From Linnemannia hyalina (lineage: Eukaryota > Mortierellomycota > Mortierellomycetes > Mortierellales > Mortierellaceae): a stretch of 64,000 nucleotides of DNA. The first letter of the stretch is position 1; each line of letters begins with the position of its first letter. Both the position numbers and the translations under genes were made by a program. Shown here piece after piece: positions 22,710 through 32,437 of the stretch. The notes beneath the pieces are model-generated. The model had not been told where the DNA came from. It did no database searches and saw nothing but the letters and a program-made list of their open reading frames with translations. The DNA is taken from contig JAHRHY010000018.1 in assembly GCA_019671135.1 (NCBI GenBank), forward strand, positions 1,240,001 to 1,304,000, written 5' to 3'.

Positions 22710-24865
22710 CTACTTGTCTGTATCGTCGTCGTTGTCATAACTGCCCGCGTGGTCGCCGGCAGCGCCACCACCGTTGAGCTTGTCTTTCTTGGACGGAGAA
22801 AAGACTACGAAAGGCTTCAGCCTCTTCCGTCGTGGAGGGGTGCTGGACCGCACTCTGTGAGCGGGAAGACGCGCTGGACCAGACAGGGGTGCACAGGGTC
22901 GTGCGGACAAGACATATGGTGCTGGATCAGAAGGGGACGAGTCGCGCCGTGGGTGCAAAAAAGATGGTGCTGGATCAGAAGGGGACGAGTCGCGCCGTGG
23001 GTGCAAAACAGATGAAGGCGTTGAAGAATCAAACGACGCTGACAACAGCTCTCGATCGCCGTCCGGGGCGACGTGACTCCTGGGCGACATGCCCAGCGCA
23101 TCCGTCACGTCAATTGCAAATTTGCGCATATGTTCCTATTGCGAGATGAATTACAAAATGTCAGCAACCTTCCCCAGACACTGCTGTAGCCAACGCTGAG
23201 AGTTCAATTAAAACTCCTACCTTAAAAGCAATCAGCGTCAAGAGATTATCCGACATCAGAAACGACTTCAACTGGCCAACCTGTGGTGGCAGCGCGACGC
23301 ACTTTTCAGCCGACCAGCCTGCCCCGAGCACATCCTCATAACGGCGAATGGTGTAGAAGTCGAGCACACGACCTTGGCCTTCGGCGATAACTGGGTAGCA
23401 ACATGACCCTAAGAGAATAAACTAGCAGTGTTAGCAATAAACCCCTTTTATCTTTGCCTCCAAAAAAAAAAGGGACTTACAGAACGTCCTTCTTGGCCTC
23501 AACGGGACCTGAGGCACGCAGCCGGGCCAATGCAGCGCGGTAGAGCTCCTCGTGGTTCTTGGACAGCCCGCGTGGAACTGCATGAGGAAGTGTCGCAGGC
23601 TTCCCCTTGGCCTACAAATACAAGGGGTGAGACTACAGCGTTAAAACGGTAACACTAGTGACTAATACCAACCACACAGGAAAGATGCACATAATATACC
23701 TTCTTGAAGACGAACGCAATCAGCTCGTAGAAAGGCGTCGCTTTGGCTCGCGACGACTCAGCAATGTATAGATCTGTTGCTGAATCACTCTCTACAACGA
23801 TGACAAGAGCATGTTCGTGTTGTTAGGGTACAAGAAGAGTATTAAGACATGTAACACGGAAAGAAATACCCCGCACAATCGCATATACCTGTATTGTCAC
23901 TCTCGGTCGTTTCCGAAAAGCTTGCGATGGAGTCATTGGAGCTGGAAGTAGTCCATCGTAACTCCGTTCCCGCCGCTCCCGCTGCTCCTGCTAGCCCCAG
24001 AGTACGCGACGATGCATTGTATGGTACTGGCTTTGGTGGCGGCATAATTGACTCATCTGCAAGGTGTGAGGGTGAATGGACTAGGAGTGGGTTGTGCTCG
24101 GCCGTCGGTATTCGTGCTGCTGGGTCTAAGAAGGGTGGAGGAAAGGGAAGTAAACATGGAGCGATGTGGAGTGTGAGGATCCTCAGCAAAACGAAACATC
24201 ATCGATAATATGGTGCAGGGCATTTTCGGCAAACGGCGACCAAGAGGAAATAGTGAAGCAACGTAACCTGTCAAACTTACATTTGGGTGTATCAGTCTCC
24301 AGGTCCTTGTCGTCTACGCGACCACAAGAACAAAGGTTCAAAGAACAGCTCAGCGAAGATGTAGGAGCGTAGCGGGGGCGACACGTGCTCTTTACTGCGA
24401 TCAAGTTGGAAAGAAAGTCAAGACAGTGAGCATACCGTTCCCTGGATGAATAGTTGTTGCAGGAACCTTGGTTGAATGGCTGGCGTCTCTCGAAATCTGT
24501 TGAGCCTGCAGAATGCCAGAGAGCATAGACGAATCCTGAAGTGATGCCACTACTGCAGTCTTTTTGGCAACGATCGCGGCGCTGTGCTCCAGCTCGAGCT
24601 GCATGGTCTCCATCTCAACCCCCTTCTCCCATTGCGACCAAAAGACAGGCAAACGCCGTCGGACAAAGTCGGCAAAGTCCGCCTTGAGTCGCTCCCGTCG
24701 ATTCGACTTGATGCGCGGCGATTCGAGTAGCTCCTTGTACGACGATGTTGCATCATCCATATCACGGATTCCGAATTCCTTGACGAAGGACGGAAAAGAC
24801 ACATGTTCTTGTTGCTGTCCATCCACCACATGGACCGCAGTCGCCCAATCTAGAGACGAGGCCAT
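22710..24865 (-). CDS. gene A, right-arm copy
   Basis: Mirror image of 17,657-19,812, with the same exons at 42,522 minus x and identical translations in all compared exons, so the same doubtful fifth intron. It is transcribed toward the palindrome centre, head-on to the left copy. Upstream sequence including the duplicated 57-bp motif is also mirrored, so both copies have the same promoter. Two identical copies facing each other could produce overlapping antisense transcripts; that is inference. Function unknown. Confidence 0.5.
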
Positions 24866-26439
24866 TTGTTGGACTTGGCAAAAGTAAAAAAGTGGTCAAT
24901 AACGAATTCCTTTACGGTGTCTGTTAGGTGAAAGTAAGAAGCAAAGGTGACTTCAGCGCAGGGCCCCATCTGGGCGGCCACACTGAACGCCATTGTCACG
25001 ACCACCTCCCCGGTCGGCGTGCACGAGGATCAGAAGAGCTCCTGGACACACGCTAGAGCTAAAGGAGAAGTCGCTTTGGTTGACAATGCGCTCTGCAATT
25101 TTCAATAATCCCGCATGAACCAGCAGCCAAGGGGCAAATAGCGGCAAAGCTGAAGGCCACCCTGTCGCAGCCACATCCCCGGTCGGCGTGCACGAGGATC
25201 AGAGTGTCCTGGACACACGCTAGAGCTAAAGGAAGGGCCACTTTGACAGGATGTTTGCATGGGGCAGGTGCTAGGAAAAATTCATTACCTTCACAGGAGA
25301 GGAATCGCGTTGGCAAGATTGGTGAGGAAGAGAAGCACAGAACTGGAAGGATGGAAATAACAAGTATTGACGCGGAGAGAAAAAGGGATGAACGACGTCT
25401 GTGGTGGGTAAAGGAGGGGCAAAGAGAGGTGTAAAAGTGTAGGTGATGGGAAAAGAGAGGTGTAAAAGAGTCTGTGGGAGTAGAAGACTAAAGTGTAAGA
25501 TACAGAAAACAGGAGAATGGGCGCGATAATTACGTCACCGAAGCGAGTAAATCGCTCGCCTTCCCGAATCCGAAACCTTTTGGTTAACTCGGCCCCAAAA
25601 AAATGGCCACAAACACTAATTAAATACTTAAATACCTTGCAATAATGAACAGACAGGGATTTGAACCCACGACCTGCAGTTTTGCAAAAACCTCCATACC
25701 TTTCTTTTAATCACTTTACTGGCCCCAGACCTCTCCCTTGTCTTTCTCTTTTTTTTCTCACTTGTCGTGCCATTATTAAGGGATTTTCGGTTTCCGTTTG
25801 CCCCATGAATAATGACAGCCAAGCGACAAAGCCTAAGAGATAGACTAGTCTTTTTTTAAATTCTCATACCTTTTCAAGTTCCTCTCGTTGTCATATCGAG
25901 ATGATAGGATCATTTGACACCATTTCTGGAAAACCAAGATGTTGTCTAAAAAGATAACATAAATGATGGAAGAGGCGGTGGGAGCAGGCAAAGGGGAAAG
26001 GGGAAAGGGGAAAGAGGGAAAAAGAGGGGAAAGATGGAAGCATGTTTAGGAACAGCATTACAGAAAGTAGTAGCAAATTAATTTAATCACTAGTAAAGAA
26101 AACCATCTCTCTGGGTTAATGGAGCATGAGCGCTCAGACAAGGCGTATTTGGCCTTCTCTGCAATATAGGGTGTCGCATATTGCCCCTGTGAACACCTAT
26201 ATGGATGGAGTCAGAACCAGATAGAACTACGCCACCAGGAACCGGATATAAACCAGTTCCTGGTGAGCCTTAATACAATCTTCTTCTTGAGTTAAAACCT
26301 TATTTATTGCATAGGGCATAGGGTCGCCGACTTGGTAATGTGCACTATAATATATATTATACATGATGGAAGCTGGTAAAGGCCACGGTGTGAGGCGAGG
26401 CGAGCCGGGAGGTATGGTCAGGGTTGGGGGCATGCTAGA

Positions 26440-26560
26440 GTTAAAACTATGAAGGAAAAATGAAGACGAGAAAGAAGGTAGTTGTTATGAGGCAAGGTCG
26501 AGTTAAGGCTTGCCCTCGTGACCTTGCCCATTTAGCAAAAATATATAAAAGACCTAGATA
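26440..26560. other. junction between palindrome and AT-rich island
   Basis: About 120 bp not found in the arms or in R. It contains a TATATAAAAG stretch near 26,541. No gene. Confidence 0.5.
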
Positions 26561-27055
26561 AGAGGCCTTTCACGTCCAAATTATCATATGGTGTTTGTTA
26601 CATCTCTGTAGATCTCGACAATATCCATAGCGACTATGGGATGAGAATGTATATATGATACCAAGCATATAAGGCAACCATTGTAACATTCCTAGCATAA
26701 CTATCCTACTAAACACCAACCTATTCTCCAAACAACAAAGTCTTCTTATTTTTCGCACACCAAACCCTTGAATGTATCCATCTACTATTAACCTGTAACC
26801 CTCACTGCAAGATTCGCCAGGGTAGTTCTTGTATGTGATCATCTAAAGCACTTGTACTCTCAACTGTATCTTTGTCGTAAAATACAGGGGAGAGATTACA
26901 TTTTAAAAAAGCATGTGCTGTCTATTGCTATTTTATTCTGTGTTCTGTTGCCCACTATGAAGAGATATGCCAGTTATGGAAGTCAATACTCCGTTCCTTG
27001 GGCTTTGGATATTTTTTATATGCCTTTTTATATCCTCTGCACATGAAGGGGCCGC
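26561..27055 (+). repeat. R repeat copy R1 (solo or half element)
   Basis: ~495 bp, with AGAGGCC instead of GGAGGCC at its left end and GGGGCCGC at its right end. The flanking triplets (ATA left, TAT right) do not match, so one side is rearranged. It interrupts the E2-type 90-aa gene at its right border. Subtype 1 (internal GACAATATCCATAGCG). Confidence 0.85.
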
Positions 27056-27505
27056 TATGCAAAGAATCTGGAGTTGTGTATGTTTATCTATTTGGATGAA
27101 TTTCTGGACTATCATCGTAATCTCTTTCCACAAGACGCCACTACATTTGGGACAAACGGCATAAAGAAACTATTGGAGGCATCCTATCAACTCATCCGTG
27201 AGAAAATACGTAATGCGGGATTGCTTACAAATAAGGATGCTGGTGAATACATGCTTAGAAGAAACTGACAACCTAAATCTTACACTTTTTAAAACCTTAA
27301 GTATACCTTTTATTATGTCGCTAACAAAAGAATCTATTGTAAATACAGCTTTCAACGAAGTTTCCCACTTGCTGTCAAATGTGGGTAGCCTAAAGTCTGC
27401 TCCACCTGGAAGTATAGAGAGAAAAGGGTTTACTAAGTTTTCGAAGCTCTTCTGCGATTCCATCATCTTTTGGGGTATATATAATTTTGCTGACAATTCC
27501 ACTAA
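27056..27505 (+). pseudogene. fragment of an E2 element (90-aa gene end + Rep-like gene start)
   Basis: The frame ending at 27,268 encodes the C-terminal ~70 residues of the E2 90-aa protein (KNLELCMF, FGTNGIKKLLEASYQL, DAGEYMLRRN). An ATG at 27,315 opens the first 64 codons of the E2 Rep-like protein (SLTKES ... NEVSHLLSNVG ... IYNFADNSTK), cut at 27,505 by repeat R2. The gene order and 46-bp gap match the intact E2 at 36.9-37.3 kb, but the sequence is diverged by several residues (NEVSHL conserved; DDTTK versus DNSTK). It is thus a relic of a second E2 copy trapped between two R repeats. Confidence 0.85.
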
Positions 27506-28001
27506 GGAGGCCTTTCAAGTCCAAATTATCATATGGTGTTTGTTACATCTCTGCAGATCTTGACGATATCCACCGCGTCCATTAGAGGAGAGTGTATGTA
27601 TGATATCAACCATTTAAAACAACCACTGTAACATTCCTTGCGCGATTATCCTACTAAACACAACTATATTCTCCAAACAACAAAGTCTTCTTATTTTTCG
27701 CTCACCAATATCTTGAATGTGTTCATCTACTATTAAACTGTAACCCTCACTGCAAGATTCGACAGAGTAGTTCTTGTATGTGATCATCTAAAGCACTTGC
27801 ACTCTCAACTGTATCTTTGTCGTGAAATACAGGGGAGAGATTACATTTTAAAAAAAAATTGTGATATCTGTTGCTATTTTATCCTATGTTCTGTTGCCGA
27901 CTGTGAAGAGATATATCAGCTATGGAAGTCAACACTCCGTTCCTTGGGCTTTGGATATTTTTTATATGCTTTTTTATATCCTCTGCACATGAAGGGGCCG
28001 C
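27506..28001 (+). repeat. R repeat copy R2 (left terminal repeat of E1-a)
   Basis: Subtype 2 (internal TTGACGATATCCACCGCG), GGAGGCC...GGGGCCGC, ~496 bp. A divergent T4A-run (ATTTTAAAA) lies near its middle. Confidence 0.9.
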
Positions 28002-28172
28002 TACCGAAAAAAAATATAAACGTATATTTGTATTCTCAACTATGTGCTTGCTGTGAGATACAGTTGATAGATACCATCCTACATGCTCTTGTGTATGCAG
28101 TAAAGTATGAGCATTTTTAAAAAATTGTTATTGTTGGTCAACGTCATGACAATCCAATACATAAATATTATT

Positions 28173-29429
28173 ATGGCTCTAACAAAACATTTCAAACAAC
28201 TGCTTGATGACCATTTGACTTTCCTTGACGCTGGATGGCCAACAGTTACACCACGTAATAACCATCGTACTGTATGCAAGGAAATTGGGTTTATGCCACA
28301 AATAAAAGAGACTCTGAATCGACGCCTTGGACCTATTCCAGTGTACTTCTTTCTTGTTGATATCTGGCCAAAAGTCAAGTATCCTGGGCCATACAAAGAA
28401 GTGGAGAAAGGTCTTTTAATGCTCTATCATCTTGTCAAAGGACTGTCTATGGAAGCAATGGAACCACACATGCCAAAAAGTAGTTTTCATGCAATGCACT
28501 CTGTGTTTTATAAGAAAAAATATACTTTGCACAATAAGTACATCACCAACTGTATTGCAACAATGTTCTCCACAATTAAAATAAGCCTATTGTCTGCAAA
28601 GGAAAAGAATCCTGTATTATTTAAGCATGTCACATTGCATCTTGATGGTCATGATACAAGAGCAACATACAAAGGCGAGAGCAGTGCTGATATGTACTCT
28701 TACAAGCTGAAAAAGTCAGGATTACGCACACAGGTAGCAATGGATTGTAATGGCATGGCTTTATTTGTCTCCAAATCTGCATCTTGCAAGAACAATGCTG
28801 ATGGAACAATGCTGCTGACGATGAAGTTGGACAAGAGAGTGCATGAGATGGACTGCATAGCTCTCGATGGAGGGTATCCACAGTTCTTAAGGAGGCTTGT
28901 AGATGAGTCTGATACTCTTAGATTCCAAAATTTCGCTCATCCATACCGTAAAAAGAAGAACAAGGAACTTACAGAGGAAGAAGCGTTATACAATACCACC
29001 TTTGGTAGTTTCCGCTCACAGATGGAATCTCTGTTTGCAGATCTTGGTTCCACATTTGAGAAACACAACAATCGTACTCCTGTATTGGTGGATAAGAAAC
29101 AAACATATAATTTGCAGTTGAAGTTATCTTTGTTACTCTTAAACATGAAAAAGATGGTTGCTTTGTTAAAGATTCCTGCAGAACCAATTCATACAGCTTG
29201 GCTCCGCGAAGGATTCGAGTATCCGACGACAGAGAACGATGTTGAGCAACCAATGGGATATGTTGATGTTGGTGCACTAGTGGAGGATGGAAATACAATG
29301 GCACAACTCCAGAACGAATTTCTTGGTCTTGAACTTCATGATAATGTTGATGAGGACCAGTACTCTGATGAGGACACACCAATGGATCCACCAGTAATAC
29401 TGCAACCCGGCCTTTCCATTGCGCTTTGA
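28173..29429 (+). CDS. Harbinger-like DDE transposase, E1-a
   Basis: The ATG at 28,173 (MALTKHF) is preferred because it aligns with the start of the divergent DDE2 protein; in-frame ATGs at 28,107 and 28,146 would add up to 22 residues. The 418-aa protein shows a DDE_Tnp_4-like catalytic layout. First Asp in TLHLDGHDTRAT (~157); a KLKKSGLRTQVAMDCNG strand; second Asp in CKNNADGTML (~209); ALDGGYPQF (~230); and Glu in FRSQMESLF (~283). Members of this superfamily (PIF/Harbinger) cut and join DNA and make 3-bp target duplications, which fits the CAA, TTA and CTT duplications seen at R-bounded insertions here. The N-terminal ~150 aa would be the DNA-binding part (GWPTVTPRN, PGPYKEVEKGL). The C-terminus is acidic. 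It ends in LSIAL, shorter than in E1-b and E1-c. Confidence 0.8.
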   Translation: MALTKHFKQLLDDHLTFLDAGWPTVTPRNNHRTVCKEIGFMPQIKETLNRRLGPIPVYFFLVDIWPKVKYPGPYKEVEKGLLMLYHLVKGLSMEAMEPHMPKSSFHAMHSVFYKKKYTLHNKYITNCIATMFSTIKISLLSAKEKNPVLFKHVTLHLDGHDTRATYKGESSADMYSYKLKKSGLRTQVAMDCNGMALFVSKSASCKNNADGTMLLTMKLDKRVHEMDCIALDGGYPQFLRRLVDESDTLRFQNFAHPYRKKKNKELTEEEALYNTTFGSFRSQMESLFADLGSTFEKHNNRTPVLVDKKQTYNLQLKLSLLLLNMKKMVALLKIPAEPIHTAWLREGFEYPTTENDVEQPMGYVDVGALVEDGNTMAQLQNEFLGLELHDNVDEDQYSDEDTPMDPPVILQPGLSIAL

Positions 29430-30112
29430 GGTACGTAGTACGAAGCGACAAATGGATGTTAATGGTAATTTGTAGACTTATTGCAGGTTTTTAAAAGAAT
29501 AGACATACATAGCCTATTTAGTCAGCGTTGAGATACGGTATTAACTGCCTAGACGCTAATATGCACCGGTATCTATTATTAAAAGTCATGGTATTATTGT
29601 AGTAGATCGGATGCTATTCTATGCTATTCTACAACATTCCTTTTTATTTAACAAAGAGGATAAACACATGTACAAACCTACGTCATAAAAGAATACTACA
29701 TTCTTAACCATTTTTAAACCCCGTCTTTAACGCCAAGCAGTCTTAATAAGCAAGATCTACGTCATACGAGGAACACTACGTTATTAACCACTTAGATGCC
29801 TTTTTAAAACTCTTTTGTTACTAAGCGCCAAGCAGTGTTAATAAGCAAGCGCTATTAATATCCAATGTGGCAGTGTCCCATGAATTAGTATAAATAAAGG
29901 ACTCCACTTCCCTCTTGCTTAATCTTTATCTTATCTAGTAACCAACCAACCATTATCCATATCTATACAACCATCCATACCTATACAACCATCTTTTATT
30001 GCAATTCTTTATATCAGTGTACTAAGCAGCTGCAATCTACCACACATAAACTGAAAACTCATTCACACCCACCATACCACAAGTACAATCTATATCGTTC
30101 ATATCCAAAAAC
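29430..30112 (+). promoter_or_regulatory. E1-a central control region
   Basis: A 683-bp gap between the two E1 genes, conserved in all four copies. It contains two imperfect ~86-bp tandem units, each with TACGTCATA, TTAACCA, TTTTTAAA and GCCAAGCAGT-TTAATAAGCAAG (about 29,680-29,770 and 29,760-29,855). A TATAAATA box lies at 29,889-29,896, followed by a CCAACCAACCATT / CTATACAACCATC leader. It is a likely promoter for the acidic gene; the tandem units could bind transposase or a regulator (inference). Confidence 0.6.
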
Positions 30113-32314
30113 ATGCAGTACGTTCAGCTTACAATCGAGCTCATCACCAAGGCCTTCGAGACATTTTCTTCTAAGAAGGGAGTGGAGTTTACCAAGAAAG
30201 ATGCAAATAAGATCTTTAAGGCGCTTGATGGGGATAAGGAAGTGGAGAGATACTACTTTTGTGGAGCAAAGTGCGTCAAGTCCAAGCGTAAATGCATGAA
30301 GGAAGTTGACGATGAAGGCATGCATTGTTATGTCCACGATCCTGCGCGCAAGTGTCAAGGCACAACCATTAAGGGCGCTAATTATGGTAGTGTAGCCAAA
30401 ATTGGTCAAACATACTGTGGGCGTCATCAAGATCAAGATAGAGGTCATATAAAACGTGGTAACAAGAATGCACCTGTCGTTACGCGTCCCAAGTCTTCCA
30501 AGGCTTTAAAGAAGACACATACTTCTAAGTTTGTATCATCTGATGACGATATGACTTCCGAGGATGAAGAGCCGTCCGACGATGATGATGAAGAAGATAA
30601 AATTGCCGTCTCCTTTCCGTTGAGTCCAAAGGTAGTTGACATAACGTCCAAGAAAAATGTACCACTCGCTAATACAGGCATATGGATGCGTTATGCAACT
30701 AATCCAGCTTTTCTGTATGCAAAGAACTTTACTGTAAATGGCAAGTACATTATTAAGCTGAAGGAAAAGGACCTCTACATTGTATTGTGTCCACCTGAGC
30801 TCATGGGGAAAAATCTTCCTGTACCGGAAATATCTGACAAAGAGGTACGTATATTGCAAAAGATGGGACTCCAAGAGGCAACTCCTGCAGATGTAGAAAA
30901 AATAGAAGAGTCTTCTGCTGATGAGAATTCTGAGGATGATACAGATGATGGTGATACGTCTGATGATGCTGGCTCTGACGATGATTCCCCTGATGATAAA
31001 GACTCTGATGATGGCAAGTCCAATAACAGACCTGATGTAGAATCTGGAGATGATACCTCTAAGGATAACCCTGATGAAAAACTATCTCATAAAAAGTCAT
31101 CTAAGGATGATAAGAAGACTTCTCGAAAGAAAAGGCATTCAGAGATGCCCAAAAATGCAGAGCCATCTTCTAATGTAGACGTTTCTAAGGATGGAAAAGA
31201 TGAACATACATTTGCACTGGCCACAACGGTGCATAACATTAGATCAGAGAAAGACATAGCACGTGCGAAGGACAGAGGATGGATGATTCATCCTAATAAC
31301 GACATGCTTGAGTATGCAACTAAGTTTACGATGAATGGCAAGTACATTGTCAGGCTATCTGGAAAGAATACATACGTTGGCCTGTTTACGCTTGATGCTC
31401 TGCGCGGTGTCGGTGATGTTCCAGAGTTGGATATCTTGGAACGCTCCATGCTTAGCAAGATGAAACTTCAACCATTGTCTGATGAAGAGAGAAAGACGCT
31501 TTTCAACGAGGAGATCGAAGTAGAAGAAGAAGTACCAGTAGAAGGACCAACAGATAAATCCAAGGTGATATGGAAAAAACTTAACAAGTACTTGGAATAT
31601 TCCGAGAATGTACTTGTAAATGGAATGCACATTCTCAAGATGCGCAAAAAAGACACTGTAATCGGCTTGATGACTGATGACCATATTGCTGCAGAGAATG
31701 TAGAGTGTCATTCTCTTAGCCAGAAGGAAAAAGAGAAGTTGTTTGCTATGGGATTTAAACCGCATGAGCATAAGCAAAGCTTGCCACAGAAAGATGAGAG
31801 CACATGTGAGGATGATAAAGATGCTGAGGGCGATAAAGATGCTGAGGATGACAAAGATGCGGTGGGTGATAAAGATGCTGAAGATGACAAAGATGCTGAG
31901 GGTGATAACGATGCTGAGGATGACAAAGATGCTGAGGGTGATAACGATGCTGAAGATGATAAAGATGCTGAGGATGATAAAGATGCTGAGGATGTTATGT
32001 GGAAAAGGTACCCTAAAGATAAAAGTTCCTCGGGTATAATCGTCATAGATAAAGACGAAATTAAATGGACAACATGTTCGTTTGACAAGAAGCATGAATA
32101 TGCAACCAACTACCTTTTCGACGGATGTCATCTGCTCAAGAGGTACGAAGAGGACATTATTGTTGGACTGCTGTATAAGATACCTGCAAACGGTGACAGT
32201 AACTATAGTCGAGACAAATTTACCAACAACAAACAAAAGCAGAAGTTAATTGCCATGGGGTTCACGATCGAGGAATTGCCTAAATTGTACTCTCCAGATG
32301 TAAAGCTTTGGTAG
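30113..32314 (+). CDS. acidic tandem-zinc-motif protein, E1-a
   Basis: 733 aa. The N-terminus (1-45) is helical. Residues ~50-105 carry two successive C-x-n-C-x10-C-x2-H motifs: YFCGAKC ... CMKEVDDEGMHCYVH and KCQGTTIKGAN ... YCGRH. In this copy the inner Cys of the second motif is Tyr (GANYGS), losing a probable zinc ligand. Then come Asp/Glu/Ser-rich linkers and four copies of a ~75-aa domain with a pattern like W..n..eYA.nf.vNGKYI.kl..kd.yvGL ... L.kMGl (starting about 185, 375, 485 and 640). Between the third and fourth is a DKDAEDDKDAEG minisatellite. The zinc pattern resembles C-x2-TKKG-x2-C...C-x2-H motifs that I recall from large DNA viruses and phages (unverified). The role is unknown; it is probably nucleic-acid or chromatin binding and needed for E1. 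Confidence 0.75.
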   Translation: MQYVQLTIELITKAFETFSSKKGVEFTKKDANKIFKALDGDKEVERYYFCGAKCVKSKRKCMKEVDDEGMHCYVHDPARKCQGTTIKGANYGSVAKIGQTYCGRHQDQDRGHIKRGNKNAPVVTRPKSSKALKKTHTSKFVSSDDDMTSEDEEPSDDDDEEDKIAVSFPLSPKVVDITSKKNVPLANTGIWMRYATNPAFLYAKNFTVNGKYIIKLKEKDLYIVLCPPELMGKNLPVPEISDKEVRILQKMGLQEATPADVEKIEESSADENSEDDTDDGDTSDDAGSDDDSPDDKDSDDGKSNNRPDVESGDDTSKDNPDEKLSHKKSSKDDKKTSRKKRHSEMPKNAEPSSNVDVSKDGKDEHTFALATTVHNIRSEKDIARAKDRGWMIHPNNDMLEYATKFTMNGKYIVRLSGKNTYVGLFTLDALRGVGDVPELDILERSMLSKMKLQPLSDEERKTLFNEEIEVEEEVPVEGPTDKSKVIWKKLNKYLEYSENVLVNGMHILKMRKKDTVIGLMTDDHIAAENVECHSLSQKEKEKLFAMGFKPHEHKQSLPQKDESTCEDDKDAEGDKDAEDDKDAVGDKDAEDDKDAEGDNDAEDDKDAEGDNDAEDDKDAEDDKDAEDVMWKRYPKDKSSSGIIVIDKDEIKWTTCSFDKKHEYATNYLFDGCHLLKRYEEDIIVGLLYKIPANGDSNYSRDKFTNNKQKQKLIAMGFTIEELPKLYSPDVKLW

Positions 32315-32437
32315 TTGTTGAGACAGATGAAGAGTAGATATTTTAAAAACTATCCAATTGTCAACAGTTGGCATTTGTGGTTGTATATATAGCATGAACT
32401 TTTTAAAAATGTAACATGTCTTCGACACTTCCACCTA
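32315..32437. terminator. E1-a 3' end of acidic gene
   Basis: Contains two TTTTAAAAA stretches (32,341 and 32,400) before the right terminal repeat. The same spacing recurs in E1-b. Confidence 0.35.

Larger units (their letters stand above)
21342..26439 (-). repeat. right arm of the palindrome
   Basis: Exact-looking reverse complement of 16,083-21,180. Its outer end, within the gene B coding sequence at CATGCTAGA, is a breakpoint: the next base no longer matches, and from here the sequence turns AT-rich. Confidence 0.95.

Noticed and set aside
31805..31995. Regular ~24-30-bp repeats that could suggest a CRISPR-like array
   Set aside because: They lie in frame inside a protein gene with no spacers; this is a coding minisatellite.
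31708..32236. Long antisense frames opposite the acidic gene (Ser/Leu- or Ile-rich)
   Set aside because: They are shadows of the DKDAED repeats; the codon pattern follows the acidic frame on the other strand.
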